A stretch of 64,000 bases of DNA from positions 59,586,919-59,650,918 of the forward strand of contig JAVHZZ010000011.1 of the NCBI GenBank assembly GCA_036250195.1, in the 5' to 3' direction. The notes beneath the pieces are model-generated. The model was not told the origin of the DNA. It made no database searches and saw only the letters and a program-made list of their open reading frames with translations. Position numbers and translations under genes: made by a program. The DNA is from Mixophyes australis. Taxonomy: Eukaryota; Chordata; Amphibia; Anura; Limnodynastidae. Positions 29,140 to 40,725 of this stretch are shown here, one piece after another (position 1 is the first letter of the stretch; each line of letters opens with the position of its first letter).

Positions 29140-29924
29140 ATGTTATCATATCCTCGTAATTTCATATTTGATGGTCATTTGTATTTTTTTTTATATACCT
29201 CTATCTTTGAGCGTTTTGAACTGAATTTGGACTCATTTGTAAAACACAATTGAACAGATTTCATGTTGTGTAAAACTTCAATCCCCTCTGCTTCTTTGTA
29301 TTTGATACTGTATAAAGGACATATTTGTTAGGACAACTGCAATGTTTCCTGTTTGCACTTTTCTCAGTTCTTTGTAATGTTTTTCTATCCTTCTGACTTC
29401 CACATAGCTCTTTTCACATCTAGATTTATTCATCTTAAACCCCCACATTTTTAGTGGCCATACTACACCATTTTTTGAAAACCTCACTCCCACATAGTTC
29501 AACACTCCCTGCTATAAAATACAAATCATTTTCACATTGACGTTGTAGACTTTTTAAGATATTAAGGTTAATCTTAATCAATTATGTTGAATGTATTTCA
29601 TATTTGTGGAATCATTTTAATACATTAGATGTGACACTTTAAGTGTTGTCTTATATGCAAATTTCAGTATACTTGGCAGTGTTGGCATTAGTATAAGATT
29701 AGTGGCTTCTCACACAAGGGAATACTTTCTTCTCTTCTTTCACATGCTTTTCGAGTTGTAGGATAACAATGTTCTTTTTTTGTGGTATAAGCATAATATT
29801 CTTGGAGTGTGAGACATTTTAAGTATTGTATTAATCCTATAATTTATAATCTATCGTTTTTTTAACCAAATTCAACCTCACCTCCAAATGGATTGGAGAG
29901 ATGAAAAAACAGTCAGTATTTAAT
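29140..29924. other. No gene or clear repeat recognised
   Basis: This is AT-rich sequence with one short minus-strand frame (29278-29505) that matches nothing I know. Confidence 0.35.
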
Positions 29925-30034
29925 TTATGAGAAAAACAGAATTCTAATTTGCACCCCTTGCATTGTAACATGGTTTTGTCCAGGAGACTGAAATAAGAAG
30001 TTTCTTCAGTTAAGATCCTTAATGAATCAGGCCC
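29925..30034 (-). mobile_element. MITE fragment ending TTAATGAATCAGGCCC
   Basis: The segment from AAAACAGTCAGTATTTAATT to CTTAATGAATCAGGCCC is the reverse complement of the element that starts at 60051. It shares GTCCAGGAGACTGAAATAAGAAG with it. Confidence 0.65.
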
Positions 30035-30339
30035 AAGATGTCCAGCTTTTATACCCTCTCAATTTACACATTACTGTCATCTAACACCCACCTAGCTCTT
30101 CATCTTTTAGACAAGCTTTTCTCTACAAATTTTTAATCCTGACTATCATTCTTAATTTCACATGATTTTTACACTTTCATTTTAGGGATATTCAACTGTC
30201 ACATGATGATTACTCTATCTCTTGAACCTTCTTTCTTATCTTGCTTACTTTCTCATTTGGGATACATCAGTGGACAGAATCTAAAACTCTCAACGCAGAA
30301 CACTTTTGATTCCCTGTTTTTACTGAGAATTGCTTCTTG

Positions 30340-30745
30340 AATTATTATTATTATTATTATTATTATGGTAGATTTCATTGGCGCCATAGTGCTCTGCAGC
30401 GCTGTTCAGTAGGGAAAACAGTACATACATAAAACAAGGACATGCAAAGTAGACAAAATAAATGCAGACATGAAAACAAAGAGTATGGAGGACCCTGCTC
30501 ATTAGCGAGCTTATATTCTAAATGGAAGAGAACACAACTCAAACAAGAGGAGCTAGTGTGGCTTAGAGTGGAGATTGGGATAGTTGTGTGGGTGCATTAG
30601 TGTGAATAATGTTACTGAGGATAAGGTCACCGCTAAAAAGAGATGTATTTTCAAACAGCTTCTAAAGATTTGACGGTTGTGGTAATTGATTGAGCGTGGT
30701 AGGGTATGGAATTCCCTAGTGGGGAGCAGCACGGGAGAATTATTT
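30340..30745 (-). mobile_element. L2-type LINE 3' end fragment
   Basis: After an ATTATTATT run the sequence GGCGCCATAGTGCTCTGCAGCGCTGTTCAG matches the start (3' end) of the L2 copy at 1031 (GGCGCCACAAGG...GCAGCGCCGTAC). It continues with L2-like 3' coding remnants (GGAATTCCCTAGTGGGGAGCAGCACGGGAGAA). It is 5' truncated. Confidence 0.7.
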
Positions 30746-31834
30746 CCAGATTATTACATTTACACTATATTCCCCCCTCCAGTATGCTGGTGATCTTCAC
30801 TCCATTGACCTCCTTGCCTTAGCATATACCCTGGACTCAGGACTCTCTTCCCTCTTCTTCTCTGCTGGACCTGATGGGTTAGGCAAAACATAAAACTTAG
30901 TACTTTCTTTTATGTTTGATCAGTACACACCCATCCATCAAACCCAACACCATGGCTGAATCAAAAACATGTCTATTTCTACACATGCACCCACTTTTCA
31001 GAATGTATATGGAGGAAAACTCACTCTCCTGCAGATTTCCTCCACTATATATTTCTTCTCACTTACTTTAACGATACCCTCTGTTAAGGGCAGAGTAGCG
31101 TAAGATCTTCAAGTGCTTTGCGAGATGTTCACCTTTAGCAACGCCTTTTTGGAGGAACTTGTTTTTTTCCACAGTACTCGGTTTCCCCCAATACTTAAGC
31201 TCAGCAAGTAACAATTGTTGCTCTAGCACCTGCTTGGTAGAGAGGACAGAAGGAGGTAATGAGCAGTCAGAATATATTAGCATATGGTAAATAGATTGGT
31301 CCACTAAGCGCTCGAGTATAATTATTTGCAAGGATTGTGTAGCTCAGTAAGTAACATGAGTACAAGGAATGAGCTAGAGGGGGAGGCTGGTGAAGTGGAT
31401 AGGAGGTGTAAGCAGTTGAGATATGCAACATGATACAATGAATAATGAAAAATAACAACCAGATAAAAACAGTCAATAGATAGTTGCATTAACAATGCCT
31501 TGTAGACTCTGTGTGTAGACTCTGGGTAGTTTGCTGGTGCATGTGATCCTCCTGTGGGGTCACTGGGTCGCTGGGTCACAGGATCGCTTTCCCAGCTTTT
31601 CGATGGGTGTCTCCTGTTGGTGATGCTGAGTGTGAACGTAGTAGTGTCTCTTCCTGGGTAAGATGGCATGATGTGGGCTGCGCATGCACAGCTGGCGGGC
31701 TCGGAAGAGAAGGAGGAACTACATGGTGAAGTATTGTCAACAATCTTTATTAGTGATGACAGTATCGCACTTACATTGATATGGAAGATAGCATATGCAT
31801 CAATAAGCATGCAATGGCAATATTGGGGTGATCT
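30746..31834. other. Unclassified sequence
   Basis: There are short open frames on the minus strand only (31068-31331 and 31322-31810), with no recognisable domain. The part 31500-31834 leads into the stem-loop motif at 31835 and the tandem repeat after it, and may belong to the same element. Confidence 0.3.
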
Positions 31835-31870
31835 CCAATGCGTTTCATCTGGCCAGGGACTTTTTCAAGG
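31835..31870 (-). other. Stem-loop motif with GAAACG core
   Basis: The minus strand reads CCTTGAAAAAGTCCCTGGCCAGATGAAACGCATTGG. It is the same motif class as at 888-925, 40695-40725 and 63260-63300, but the central stem is weak. Confidence 0.45.
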
Positions 31871-31871
31871 A

Positions 31872-32115
31872 GTTGACCGGCAAGGGTTAATGTGGAGTAG
31901 TCTGGCACTTATCTGATGAAGTGGACAGCACACAACAGTAGGTAGTGATCAACCTGACTGTAAATAGCAGAACTCTGAGCCAGACAGACAAGGGTTAACA
32001 TAGAGTAGTCTAGCACTTGTCTGATGGAGTGGACAGTTCACGATAATAGGTAGTGAGCAACCAGAAAGTATTTGGCAGAACTCAGAGTCAGACGGGCATG
32101 GATCAGGAGCAGAGA
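31872..32115. repeat. Diverged tandem duplication of about 115 bp
   Basis: Two copies share CAAGGGTTAA, GAGTAGTCT, GCACTT, TGATG and GAGTGGACAG, TAGGTAGTGA, and CAGAACTC...CAGACGG/CAGACAG. The block directly follows the stem-loop motif at 31835, so both may belong to one element. Confidence 0.6.
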
Positions 32116-33149
32116 AGACAGCAGAATATTTAAAACAAGCCAGGGATAAGGGCCAGTAGAGATATGAGAGTAAATCCGTTTACCAAAGCCAAGAGAAAGG
32201 AGTGGAGAAGACAGCAATTCTTATAAACAATCCGGGTTAAACACTGATGGCACAACAGGTCAGAATACAAGGCACACCTGGCCATGCAGGAACTATCACC
32301 AGAATTGATATGCTGTCAGGAAAGGTTTATCAAGGCAGCAGCACCAAACTGCAGGATGATTAGCTGCATGAGTGTGGTAGGTGATTGCACACCTGAGACT
32401 GCCAGACCGAGAGCTGAATCAGTGAACTGCAGGAATGATCCTACACATAGTAGTAGCAGTAATTGCATATATGATAGATCAAAACAAACAGGAGAGCTCC
32501 TAATAATTAACTTCCTCTCCCAGACGAAGCAACACTACTTCTTCTTATTAATCAACATTTTCAACTCCAACGCTCAACACCCTTTTTCCTTCTTTGAGTC
32601 CTTCATTTGTCATTCTTCCCAAGCCTTTGCGGACCATTTTATATGTAAGGTATAAGCTATCCACTGGGAGACTGCCTTTCTTCTTTCTTCTCAGATCCTT
32701 CTTCCCAAACCTGAATCCTTGTGAAGATCTGCTGCAGTACCAGCTATAAACAAGTGCTTTAAAAGGTCATCATCACTATCAATCTTTACACCAGCAAAGT
32801 TAGAATTTTATTTTTTTGATGGTGCTTCAACATTCTTGTTTTGATGGCCTGTTTATCAACTTTAGCTTTGTCCCACATGACTCTACATTCCCTAACTTAT
32901 TGACTTTGGATTTGTCACTCACAATTTGACCTTCTCCAATGCACTTGAGTTTGACTCTCAAGACCCGTCCTCCCAAAGACTAAGCAGCTTGGCCAGTTTT
33001 CTCCTTGTAGCAGCCAGCACTGCAACAGTCCTCTACTTTTGACAATTTTTTTTTCCTAGTCATCATTAGAAGTTTCTGTGATTGCTTAAATTTAATATGA
33101 CTAAATCTGAGATACTCATCTTCCCTTTCCTTTGCCAATCTACAACTAA
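32116..33149. other. No gene recognised
   Basis: The 123-codon plus frame at 32284-32655 has no familiar domain and may be chance. The remainder is AT-rich. Confidence 0.3.
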
Positions 33150-33324
33150 GGGCTAGATTTACAAAGCTGCGGGTTTGAAAAAGGGGGGATGTTGCCTATA
33201 GCAACCAATCAGATTCTAGCTATCATTTTGTGGAAGGTACTAAATAAATGAAAGCTAGAATCTGATTGGTTGCTATAGGCAACATCCCCACTTTTTCAAA
33301 CCCGCAGCTTAGTAAATCTAGCCC
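33150..33324. mobile_element. Palindromic MITE, copy 1
   Basis: GGGCTAGATTTACAAAGCTGCGGGTTTG and ATGTTGCCTATAGCAACCAATCAGATTCTAGCT on the left are mirrored by AGCTAGAATCTGATTGGTTG and CAAACCCGCAGCTTAGTAAATCTAGCCC on the right. TAA flanks both sides. It is a small non-autonomous DNA element that could fold almost end to end. Confidence 0.85.
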
Positions 33325-34087
33325 TAAAAGTCTAATACCCGCAATTATCCTCTTTCGTTTGCATTACAGTAGCATCTTACACCATCTTTCTCCATTGCAA
33401 TATATCCACAATTCTACAGTGATAATCATTTCATGATCTCACAGAGGATAAAGACTCTTTAGCCGTGTGCTCTCACTAGGCTAAAGACATCTCCTCTGAA
33501 GTTGAGAACACTATGTAATTTCACTGATTACTATGTACATCTGTCTTTGAAAAAATCACAGATTGTGACAAAACGTATCAGTTTGGAGGTGATACTTGCA
33601 GGGGAGCTGGAGAATTGATTTTATTCGTAAAAAGTATTATTGCTATAACAAAATATGATCATAGCCTGCTCGTTCAAAAGAGCAGTGATTCAGCATATAA
33701 GCAAACAGATCAAACACGACACACTCCTTAAGATATTCAGCAGCTGATCAGGAAAAGACTCCCCTCTAAGAAACTAACAGCGGAAGGTGAGATAGGACAG
33801 TGCCCTTTACTAATGAGCAGAGATTTGCATCTGCTTTAAGATTGTAATAAGCAGAGAGTGAGGTGAGCTGGCCACTCACCATCCCTGTGTTCTGACACTA
33901 TATAATTTTTTATCTCAAAGTGTCATTTTGGTATAAAAAGTGGATGGTTATTTTGTTATATCTCCCTTCAATCGATGCAGATGTGGCCTACTTGTTTATA
34001 TAATACTACATTTGAGGGTTTCTATTATATACTCTGAATGGTTTTAAATGAGATATTTTTTCTGTATAGCTAGGATAGTATAGCTTG
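33325..34087. other. No gene recognised
   Basis: This is spacer between two copies of the same palindromic MITE. I see no coding frame or repeat structure. Confidence 0.3.
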
Positions 34088-34260
34088 GGTTATTTTTACT
34101 AAACTGCGGGTTTGAATAAGTGGAGATGTTGCCTATAGCAACCAATCAGATTATATCTGTCATTTTGTAGAATGTACTAAATAAATGACTGCTAGAATTT
34201 GATTGGTTGCTATGGGCAACATCTCCACTGTTTCAACCCCACAGTTTAGTAAATATACCC
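34088..34260. mobile_element. Palindromic MITE, copy 2
   Basis: It belongs to the same family as 33150-33324 (CTGCGGGTTTGAATAAGTGGAG, CCTATAGCAACCAATCAGATT and their mirror). The ends are more diverged (GGGTTATTTTTACTAAAC / GTTTAGTAAATATACCC). Confidence 0.8.
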
Positions 34261-34643
34261 CTGTGTGTGTATTTCTTTCATATTCACCAGATTATATATT
34301 ATTTTTAATTATTATTGTTAAATCACATTACCTTTGTTACTTTGTGCTCTTTTTGTTTGGTTTAATATTGTATTCACATCTTGGCATTTACACAAAGGGG
34401 ACTTAGCAATAATACTCTAATTTGCTAATTAAACATTTTGCTACATAGTAAGGAACTATGTTGAACACAATGATCTCTTAATAAGTGTGAGTCTGTCAAC
34501 AATGACTGAGTGGATTATTTATTTATCTGCCCAGCTGCACAATATTAACAACTGGGTGTTATAGTACCAAAATATTTCTCTGAAATTGTTATTTAAAAAA
34601 TTTGTGAATGCAGCAGTATGGTACTTTGCACATAACATGCATA

Positions 34644-35041
34644 CAGGGCCGGATTAAGGGAATGGAGGCCCCTGGGCTAAGGGGGCCTCCATTCCCCCAT
34701 GAGGGCCCCCCCCCCCGTGATCTGAGCTGCCCCCCCTCCCGGTGAGCAGAGCCGCCCTCAAGGCATTTACCTCCTTCTCTGGCATTGCAGTCCTTTTCCG
34801 GCGCGCTGTATGCTCTTTACTGAGGAGATCTCGTGAGAGTGAGACTCATGAGATCTCCTCAGTAAGGAGACTACAGCGCGCTGGGGAAGGACTGCAGTGA
34901 AAGTGCTCAGCAGCATTGATCGGGCGGGGGGCGCCCCCACCACGACCGATCAACACTGCTGCTGAGCACTTAAAAGGGCCCCCTGGATGCCCGAGGCCCC
35001 TGGGCTGTAGCCCAGTTAGCCCTATGGTTAATCCTGCCCTG
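34644..35041. mobile_element. hAT-type MITE with 8-bp duplication CATGCATA
   Basis: The ends are CAGGGCCGGATTAAGGG and, reversed, CAGGGCAGGATTAACC. CATGCATA flanks both sides (34636-34643 and 35042-35049), the 8-bp duplication of hAT elements. The interior holds a second palindrome (GAGGAGATCTCGTGAG / CTCATGAGATCTCCTC) between GCGCGCTG arms. It has no coding capacity. Confidence 0.88.
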
Positions 35042-35120
35042 CATGCATATAGAGATCACTGTACATAATGAAGGCACATTTGAATGGATGTGGTCGGAAT
35101 GTAGACAATGAACATGTTTA

Positions 35121-35410
35121 GACTGATTCATTAAGGAAAGTTAAGCAAAAGTAAGCAAGTAAGGCAAAACCATGTTCCATTGGAGGGGAGGTAATTTTAA
35201 AATGTGATGGCAGATTTTATAGTTGGGCTAGGGCATGTCCTAGATCAACTTTAAATTTATGTGCTGCATGAAAAAACAGACAGTATTTTCCTTATGTACA
35301 AAATAATAAACTCATGTGTACCCCTTGCATGACAACATCATTTTTTCCAGAAAACTTCAGTAAGAAAACGCACTCAGTTTTTTGCTTAACTTTCCTTAAT
35401 GAATCAGGCC
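35121..35410. mobile_element. MITE with TGATTCATTAAGG ends, TGTTTA duplication
   Basis: The left end GACTGATTCATTAAGGAAAGTTAAGCAAAA mirrors the right end TTTGCTTAACTTTCCTTAATGAATCAGGCC. TGTTTA lies on both sides (35115-35120 and 35411-35416). It appears related to the elements at 29925 and 60051 through the CCTGATTCATTA terminus. Confidence 0.8.
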
Positions 35411-38094
35411 TGTTTACACCATAATGTCAACAGAATTTTGACTCAGTTAAAAGGTCAACCTTCAGAATGTCGACATGTTTCATTAGGCCGACAGGGTTAA
35501 TATGTCGATATTGGGGGGTGGGGGGGAGTGTGGGGTCCCCCCGATTTGACTATTAGCAGCACTAGGCTTTGCCAGCTGGGGCTGGTAGCACAGCGTGGGG
35601 TCCCCTGCCATAATGACAAACCAGCCCCAGGCTGGTCAGCATGGGGCTGGATTCTCAAGGGAAATCAGGTCCGCCCCCCCAAAAAAAAAGATTTAATATT
35701 AAAAAAACTGTTTTCCCCTGGTGCACTATAGGTCCCAACATGCCCAGGCTGCCATTAAGTGTCAGGGCATGCTGGCACTTGGGGAACCAAAAGCTATGTT
35801 TTGTGTAAATTTGACTAAAAGTAATTAATCATAACATAAAATGTGATTATGCGATGGAAATTTGTTTACAACATTGTTGGAATATGCATGCAATTACTTG
35901 GAAATATAACTAATTTAGTTCTCAATCACTGATGGTGTTAGGATTTTAATTGCTCAGTTGAAAAAAGTAGACTGCTGTATCAAATTGCAGCCACAGTAAT
36001 CAAGTTAATTAAGAAGCATTTGATGCTATGAGATGATTTGATATTTATCCAGAGCCCTAACTAGGTTCTGCTGCTTGCCTTCATGTTGTCCATTGTGGTG
36101 CATGCCACAGGTGACAGGGCAGCACCGCAGAATAAATTCCCGACGCCCAGAGATCCCAAAATGTCACCCGGCTCCTGATCTCAGCCTTCTGCTCTCTGCA
36201 ACTTCGTGACACCACAATGCTGTTAGTGAACTCAGAGGAGCCGACAGGAGTCAGGATCTACAGCATTGGCTAGACATATCAGAGTTGCTGACCAGAGGAT
36301 TACACAGCAGAAGAATACATGCTGAGGGGCATGAGCAGAGGTGCTGCTGGAGGAATGGTGGTGGCAGAGTTGCAGAAAGAAAAGGCCCTTATCCCTTTAC
36401 TCCTTCTCCATTTGTACCTAAAATACATGAAAATATTCTGCACATTCTGGGGTATATCTTTAATAAATTGTACCTGTAGGTTGGAGAGAAGGGTGGCTTT
36501 TGTTTATGGTACATGCACTAAAAAATATTCCCCTTACCATAGTTCAACTCTGCTACCATTCATCATCAAAATATACTTAATGTAGTACAATACAATGCTG
36601 TTTGCTAATTTCTAAAATATATAGTTTTTCTTTAAAAACAATTATCCAGTGTTACTGCATATTTTTAATATGCATGAAAATATATGGTTGATATTGTCAT
36701 TGAATGTGTACCATCACCTTTCACTCTGTCAAGAGTGTTGATTTTACATTTTGCTTGGGATTGTGAGGGTAATATGTACAGGAAAAGGTTACACTGTCTG
36801 GGATTTCTATGTTATTTTTGCTTATTTTTTTAAACAAATTGTTCTTGGAAGCCCCTCTGGAATTGCTTACCCATGTGTTCCAGACCAGGACCAGGTAAAA
36901 CAACTGGAGAAGGAAACGCCTCCTCACCTGTCTCAGGGCACAGTGGATATATACAGTATATATGTCACAGAGTGTGTGTATGGGTTTTGTTATAAACACA
37001 AGTTTTTTCCCCTAATCCTGAAGGGGTATATATACATATTTCAAAATATATTGCAATATGTGAATCTAACGTTCCCTGTTTGTAATACAGAGTACAGCTA
37101 TAAAGCAGAGTACAATTTGAATAGCATTTCATAAAGTCTTTTGTGAGTGCAGAGGATCCTGTGTTATTTATTTTATACAATGTGGTCAAACCCCTCTTGC
37201 ACTCCAGTTCTCAGTTCTTTAAATAAATTTCATGTTTGTGGTTGTCATGAACACGCTCCCAGCTGCCGTGACTTTGGGGGTGTTTGCTGTATGAGGTCAC
37301 ACGATTCCAGCTCGCAGTCTCTTTTTAAGTTATAGACCTACTGAATCGTCCCCAAACAGCGTTCACACCTTACACACTTCCGGGTTGCCACCACCTATTG
37401 AATACGGGCAATGGGATCTCAATATACTGTCCCACACTGGCAAGACCCACACCAGGAAGCCAAGGGTTAACTCTTCACACCTCCAGACTGTTACACAAAT
37501 GTAAATGCAAGCACACACAGCTTGTTAATCAAATGTATCAACATGTCACACACTGGTATTCAAAGGGTTAACTTGGCCGAGCTATATTCTTCTTAACCGG
37601 CTAATGGATTCCTTAGAGTATCAAGGACGCAACATATTAAATTATAGATTTAATATACAAAAGTACAGGGCATACAGATATAAAAAATAATGAATAAACA
37701 ATTAATAGATTGAAATAACAAGCAAAACAGTTTAAATTAAAAGGGGTTACAATTAGAGTAGCAGTTACGTCATTGTTCCTTGAGGTGGGGGGGCGGAATC
37801 ATCTTTCCATATGTGGCCAGGTGTCCTTTCCTTAGGCTCCCGCTTCTCGTCCCCTGTTCTTTTATGATATCTCTGGAGTTGCTTTTTGGTGTATGAAAAG
37901 TAATATTAGGTATAACTAGCGTTTGCAATGTGTGAATGCTACATAAATGATACCAGAAAAGTTCACATGCGAATGAGAACAGAATGAGACCAAACTTAGT
38001 GCAATTAATATGTTGGAAACATTAATTAGCTTTTTCACCACATTATATTTTATATTAAATGTTATAAATACATTAAACTTATTTACATGTTGCT
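35411..38094. other. Unclassified repeat-rich sequence
   Basis: The segment 35450-35800 is G/C-rich with CCAGCCCCAGGCTGG-type internal repeats and polynucleotide runs, and looks like a dispersed frog repeat of unknown class. The segment 37240-37900 (CACGCTCCCAGCTGCCGTGAC, several GGGTTAAC) looks like LTR or DNA-element sequence but lacks definable ends. The open frames here (for example 36751-37134) match nothing I know. Confidence 0.35.
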
Positions 38095-38690
38095 ATGATA
38101 ATTATTAGGCTGTATATTTATCTCATCGCAACTGATTGTAGTGTACAGAAATTAGTGATCACCACTTTCAGCCAATTACTAAACTTTAACAGCAGGTTTT
38201 CAGAAGAGTATTCTTTAATGTACACTGTGAATGCGCAACTGAAGTGTCATTGCGAAACATTGATGGAAATCTCTTCAGACTTTGAGTTCCTTACTGTGCC
38301 TGCCTTCTCCTACATGCCACTAACTGATATGAAGAAGTGTGCTACAGACCTGGCACAGAAGTACTCTAATTATCTCGATGCACACTGAAATTGTGACAGA
38401 GGATCCTGTGCCACCGGATATTTTAAGCCTCTTACATGAGTGGTGCCTGAGTTCTGTATATCAAATATCGGTGTAGCTCTGAGCATCTCCCTGTGTATAC
38501 CTGTCACTGTGGCATTTTGTGAATGCAGCTTCAGTAAATTAAAACTAGTGCAGATCTACTTGAGGTCTTCAATTGTACAACAACACCTTTTAAACTTGGC
38601 AAATCTCTCCACTGAACATAAACTAACAAGTTCCATTGACTTTGACAATGTGATTTAAGAGTTTGCAATTGTGAAGGCTAGGAAGGCACC
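38095..38690 (+). pseudogene. hAT transposase C-terminus (DUF4371/ZMYM-like type)
   Basis: This is a fragment of a hAT transposase of a different type from the BED-finger copies. The two frames 38095-38388 and 38440-38658 give AQKYSNYLDAH, then IPVTVAFCECSFSKLKLVQIYLRSS and LLNLANLSTEH, DFDNVI, FAIVKARK. The SFSKLKL..YLRS block is the conserved hAT dimerisation region. The catalytic parts are missing and a stop lies between the frames. Confidence 0.78.
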
Positions 38691-39154
38691 TCTATAAACC
38701 TATAGGAACATTTATTTAGCATTGTATTGGTTCAGTAAGATGTTCATTTTAGTTACAGAGTTTTAAAGGGAAATGCAGTTTATTTGTTACAGTTTGTTTC
38801 AGTGAGTTTTTATTTCAAAAACCAATTCCTTTCTTATATATAGCTATCATGTGATAGCTGCAACGAAAGTATGAAAGTATTGTGATCCTATGGAGTCTCA
38901 TTACATAAAGATCATTAGAAAACCACAATGTAAAAAATGGGGGAGGGGGGTTGAGTGTGATCTACCGCTAATAAACCACTAACCACCCCTACAGTAGGAG
39001 GGCCACAAAGAATTATCTGAATATGCAATTTTAAAATGCGCTTATATAGTATAAATATGAATTTTCTTAAAATGTAATTTATTTATTGGTTAATACACAG
39101 CTGTTTGTTAAAAGATCAGGAGGACTTTAATTCCTCCCATTTAAGACATGTACA
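38691..39154. other. No gene recognised
   Basis: This is AT-rich spacer between the hAT remnant and the Tc1-like fragment. Confidence 0.3.
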
Positions 39155-39555
39155 CACCGATCAACCATACCATTAAAACCACTGAGAAGTGAAGTGAATA
39201 CATTTATTACCTTGTTGCACTGGAACCTGTCAAGAGGTGGGATATATTGGGCACCAACTGAACAGTCAGATGATGTGTTGGAAGCAGGAAAAATGGGCAA
39301 GTGTAAGGATCTGAGTGATTTTGACAAGGACCAAATGGCAGGTCTTACGGGTTTATTCCCTGTATGTAGTACTTAGTACCTACTAAAAGTGATCCAAGGA
39401 TGGACAACCGGTGAAGTGGCGACAGGGTCATGGGCACCCAAGGCTCATAGATGTGCGTGGGGAACAAAAGCTAGCCCATCTAGTCCAATCCCACAGAAGA
39501 GCTACTGCAGCAAACATTGCTGAAAATGTTACTGCTGGCTATGATAAAAAGGTAC
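39155..39555 (+). pseudogene. Tc1-like transposon 5' fragment
   Basis: It begins with a terminal-repeat-like CCGATCAACCATACCATTAAAACCACTGA and holds the start of a Tc1-type transposase: MGKCKDLSDFDKDQMAG, then, with frame breaks, QGHGHPRLIDVRGEQKLA-like helix-turn-helix sequence and SHRRATAANIAENVTAGYDK. It ends abruptly where Penelope-like sequence begins near 39556. The DDE domain is absent. It is a different Tc1 family from 27123-28623. Confidence 0.75.
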
Positions 39556-40022
39556 TTTAAACATGAATAAAGGAAAGTTGTATTTGAAAAGATGCACTTC
39601 AACTCTTAATGATATTAGGAAGTATTGTGCACTGTACCGTTTTCAAGGTAATAAAACTTAGCTTTTATTAACCCAATAATAAAATAGAATAGCGAAATAT
39701 AAAAATAATTAGTGAATATGATGTGTAAAGTGTAGGTAATTAAAATGCGCTGGAATCACTTTCTATCCAAAAAATGTATCTGAAAATAGTAAAGTAATCC
39801 ATATAATATTGGGCTCTGTATAACAATATAAATTACTACAAATCCACAAGTTCATGCTCCCCAACATTAAATTTTAAGGCTCTTGATGTTCACAATGCCT
39901 ACTTCTATATAATATCTCCTAGACCAGTCTAATAAACCCAGCATATATCGTTGTTGTAGGTATCTGGACAATAACAGGGAGTGCATTGCTGACTACCTGT
40001 TTGAGCTCCACTAACTTTGGTT
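39556..40022 (-). repeat. PLE A terminal repeat, short copy
   Basis: This stretch matches 50916-51740 with a 355-bp gap at 39854 (GAAATCCACAAGTTC joins ATGCTCCCCAAC). Identity in the shared parts is high, with scattered single-base differences. Confidence 0.85.
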
Positions 40023-40104
40023 ATAAGGAGCCTATTCTGAGTACCACGAGATTCTATTCTGATAATCAATGGATCAGAGTGCAGGCAGCGACAACACCAA
40101 CACG

Positions 40105-40167
40105 CAGGGCCCTCTTAACAACATTTTGGGCCCCGGGCAAAGTAGTGCACCGGGGCCCCTATATATG

Positions 40168-40210
<43 letters not shown>

Positions 40211-40218
40211 AAAAAGTG

Positions 40219-40302
<84 letters not shown>

Positions 40303-40694
40303 CCCTGCAGTCCAGGGGGGCCCGTCAGAGGCAGCACAAAAAAAAAAAGCCTGGAAAAAAAAAAAAAGAAGAAAATACTTACCTTGCAGTCAGCTGGCGA
40401 TCCGGATCTGGTCTCCTCCTCCGTGCGGCGCATGTCGGGCATGACGTTATCACGCCCGCCCGACATCCATTGCGGAGCGCAACGCAATGGATGTCGGGGG
40501 GGGGGTGATAACCTCATGCCCGACATGCGCCACACGGAGGAGACCAGGGAGGGAGCCAGATCGCCAGCTGACCGCAAGGTAAGTATTTTTTATTTTTTTT
40601 TAGGCTTTTTTTTTTGTGCTGCCTCCGACGGGCCCCCCTGGGCTGCAGGGCCCCCGGGCACCTGCCCATTGTGCCCAATGGGAAAGACTCCCTG
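40105..40694. mobile_element. hAT-type foldback MITE with (TA)n expansion
   Basis: The left end is CAGGGCCCTCTTAACAACATTTTGGG and the right end, reversed, begins CAGGGAGTCTTTCCC. The flanks CCAACACG (40097-40104) and CCAATGCG (40695-40702) agree in six of eight bases. Inside are (TA)n runs (40160-40301), then a large palindrome (about 40302-40655) of GGCCCTGCAG...CGACATCCATTGCG and its mirror. Long antisense open frames of Tyr-Ile repeats come from the TA run and are not genes. It inserted into the GAAACG stem-loop motif of PLE A. Confidence 0.78.
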
Positions 40695-40725
40695 CCAATG
40701 CGTGTTTCGCTATGCTTTTTCAAGG
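40695..40725 (-). other. Stem-loop motif with GAAACG core, PLE A 3' region
   Basis: The minus strand reads CCTTGAAAAAGC, ATA, GCGAAACACGCATTGG. It lies downstream of the endonuclease of PLE A, the same relative place as the 63260-63300 copy in PLE B. Confidence 0.5.

Noticed and set aside
32284..32655. 123-codon plus-strand frame
   Set aside because: No domain or compositional signal; probably chance.
40074..40577. Long open frames of Tyr-Ile repeats on both strands
   Set aside because: They are translations of (TA)n and the surrounding palindrome of a MITE, with no codon pattern of a gene.
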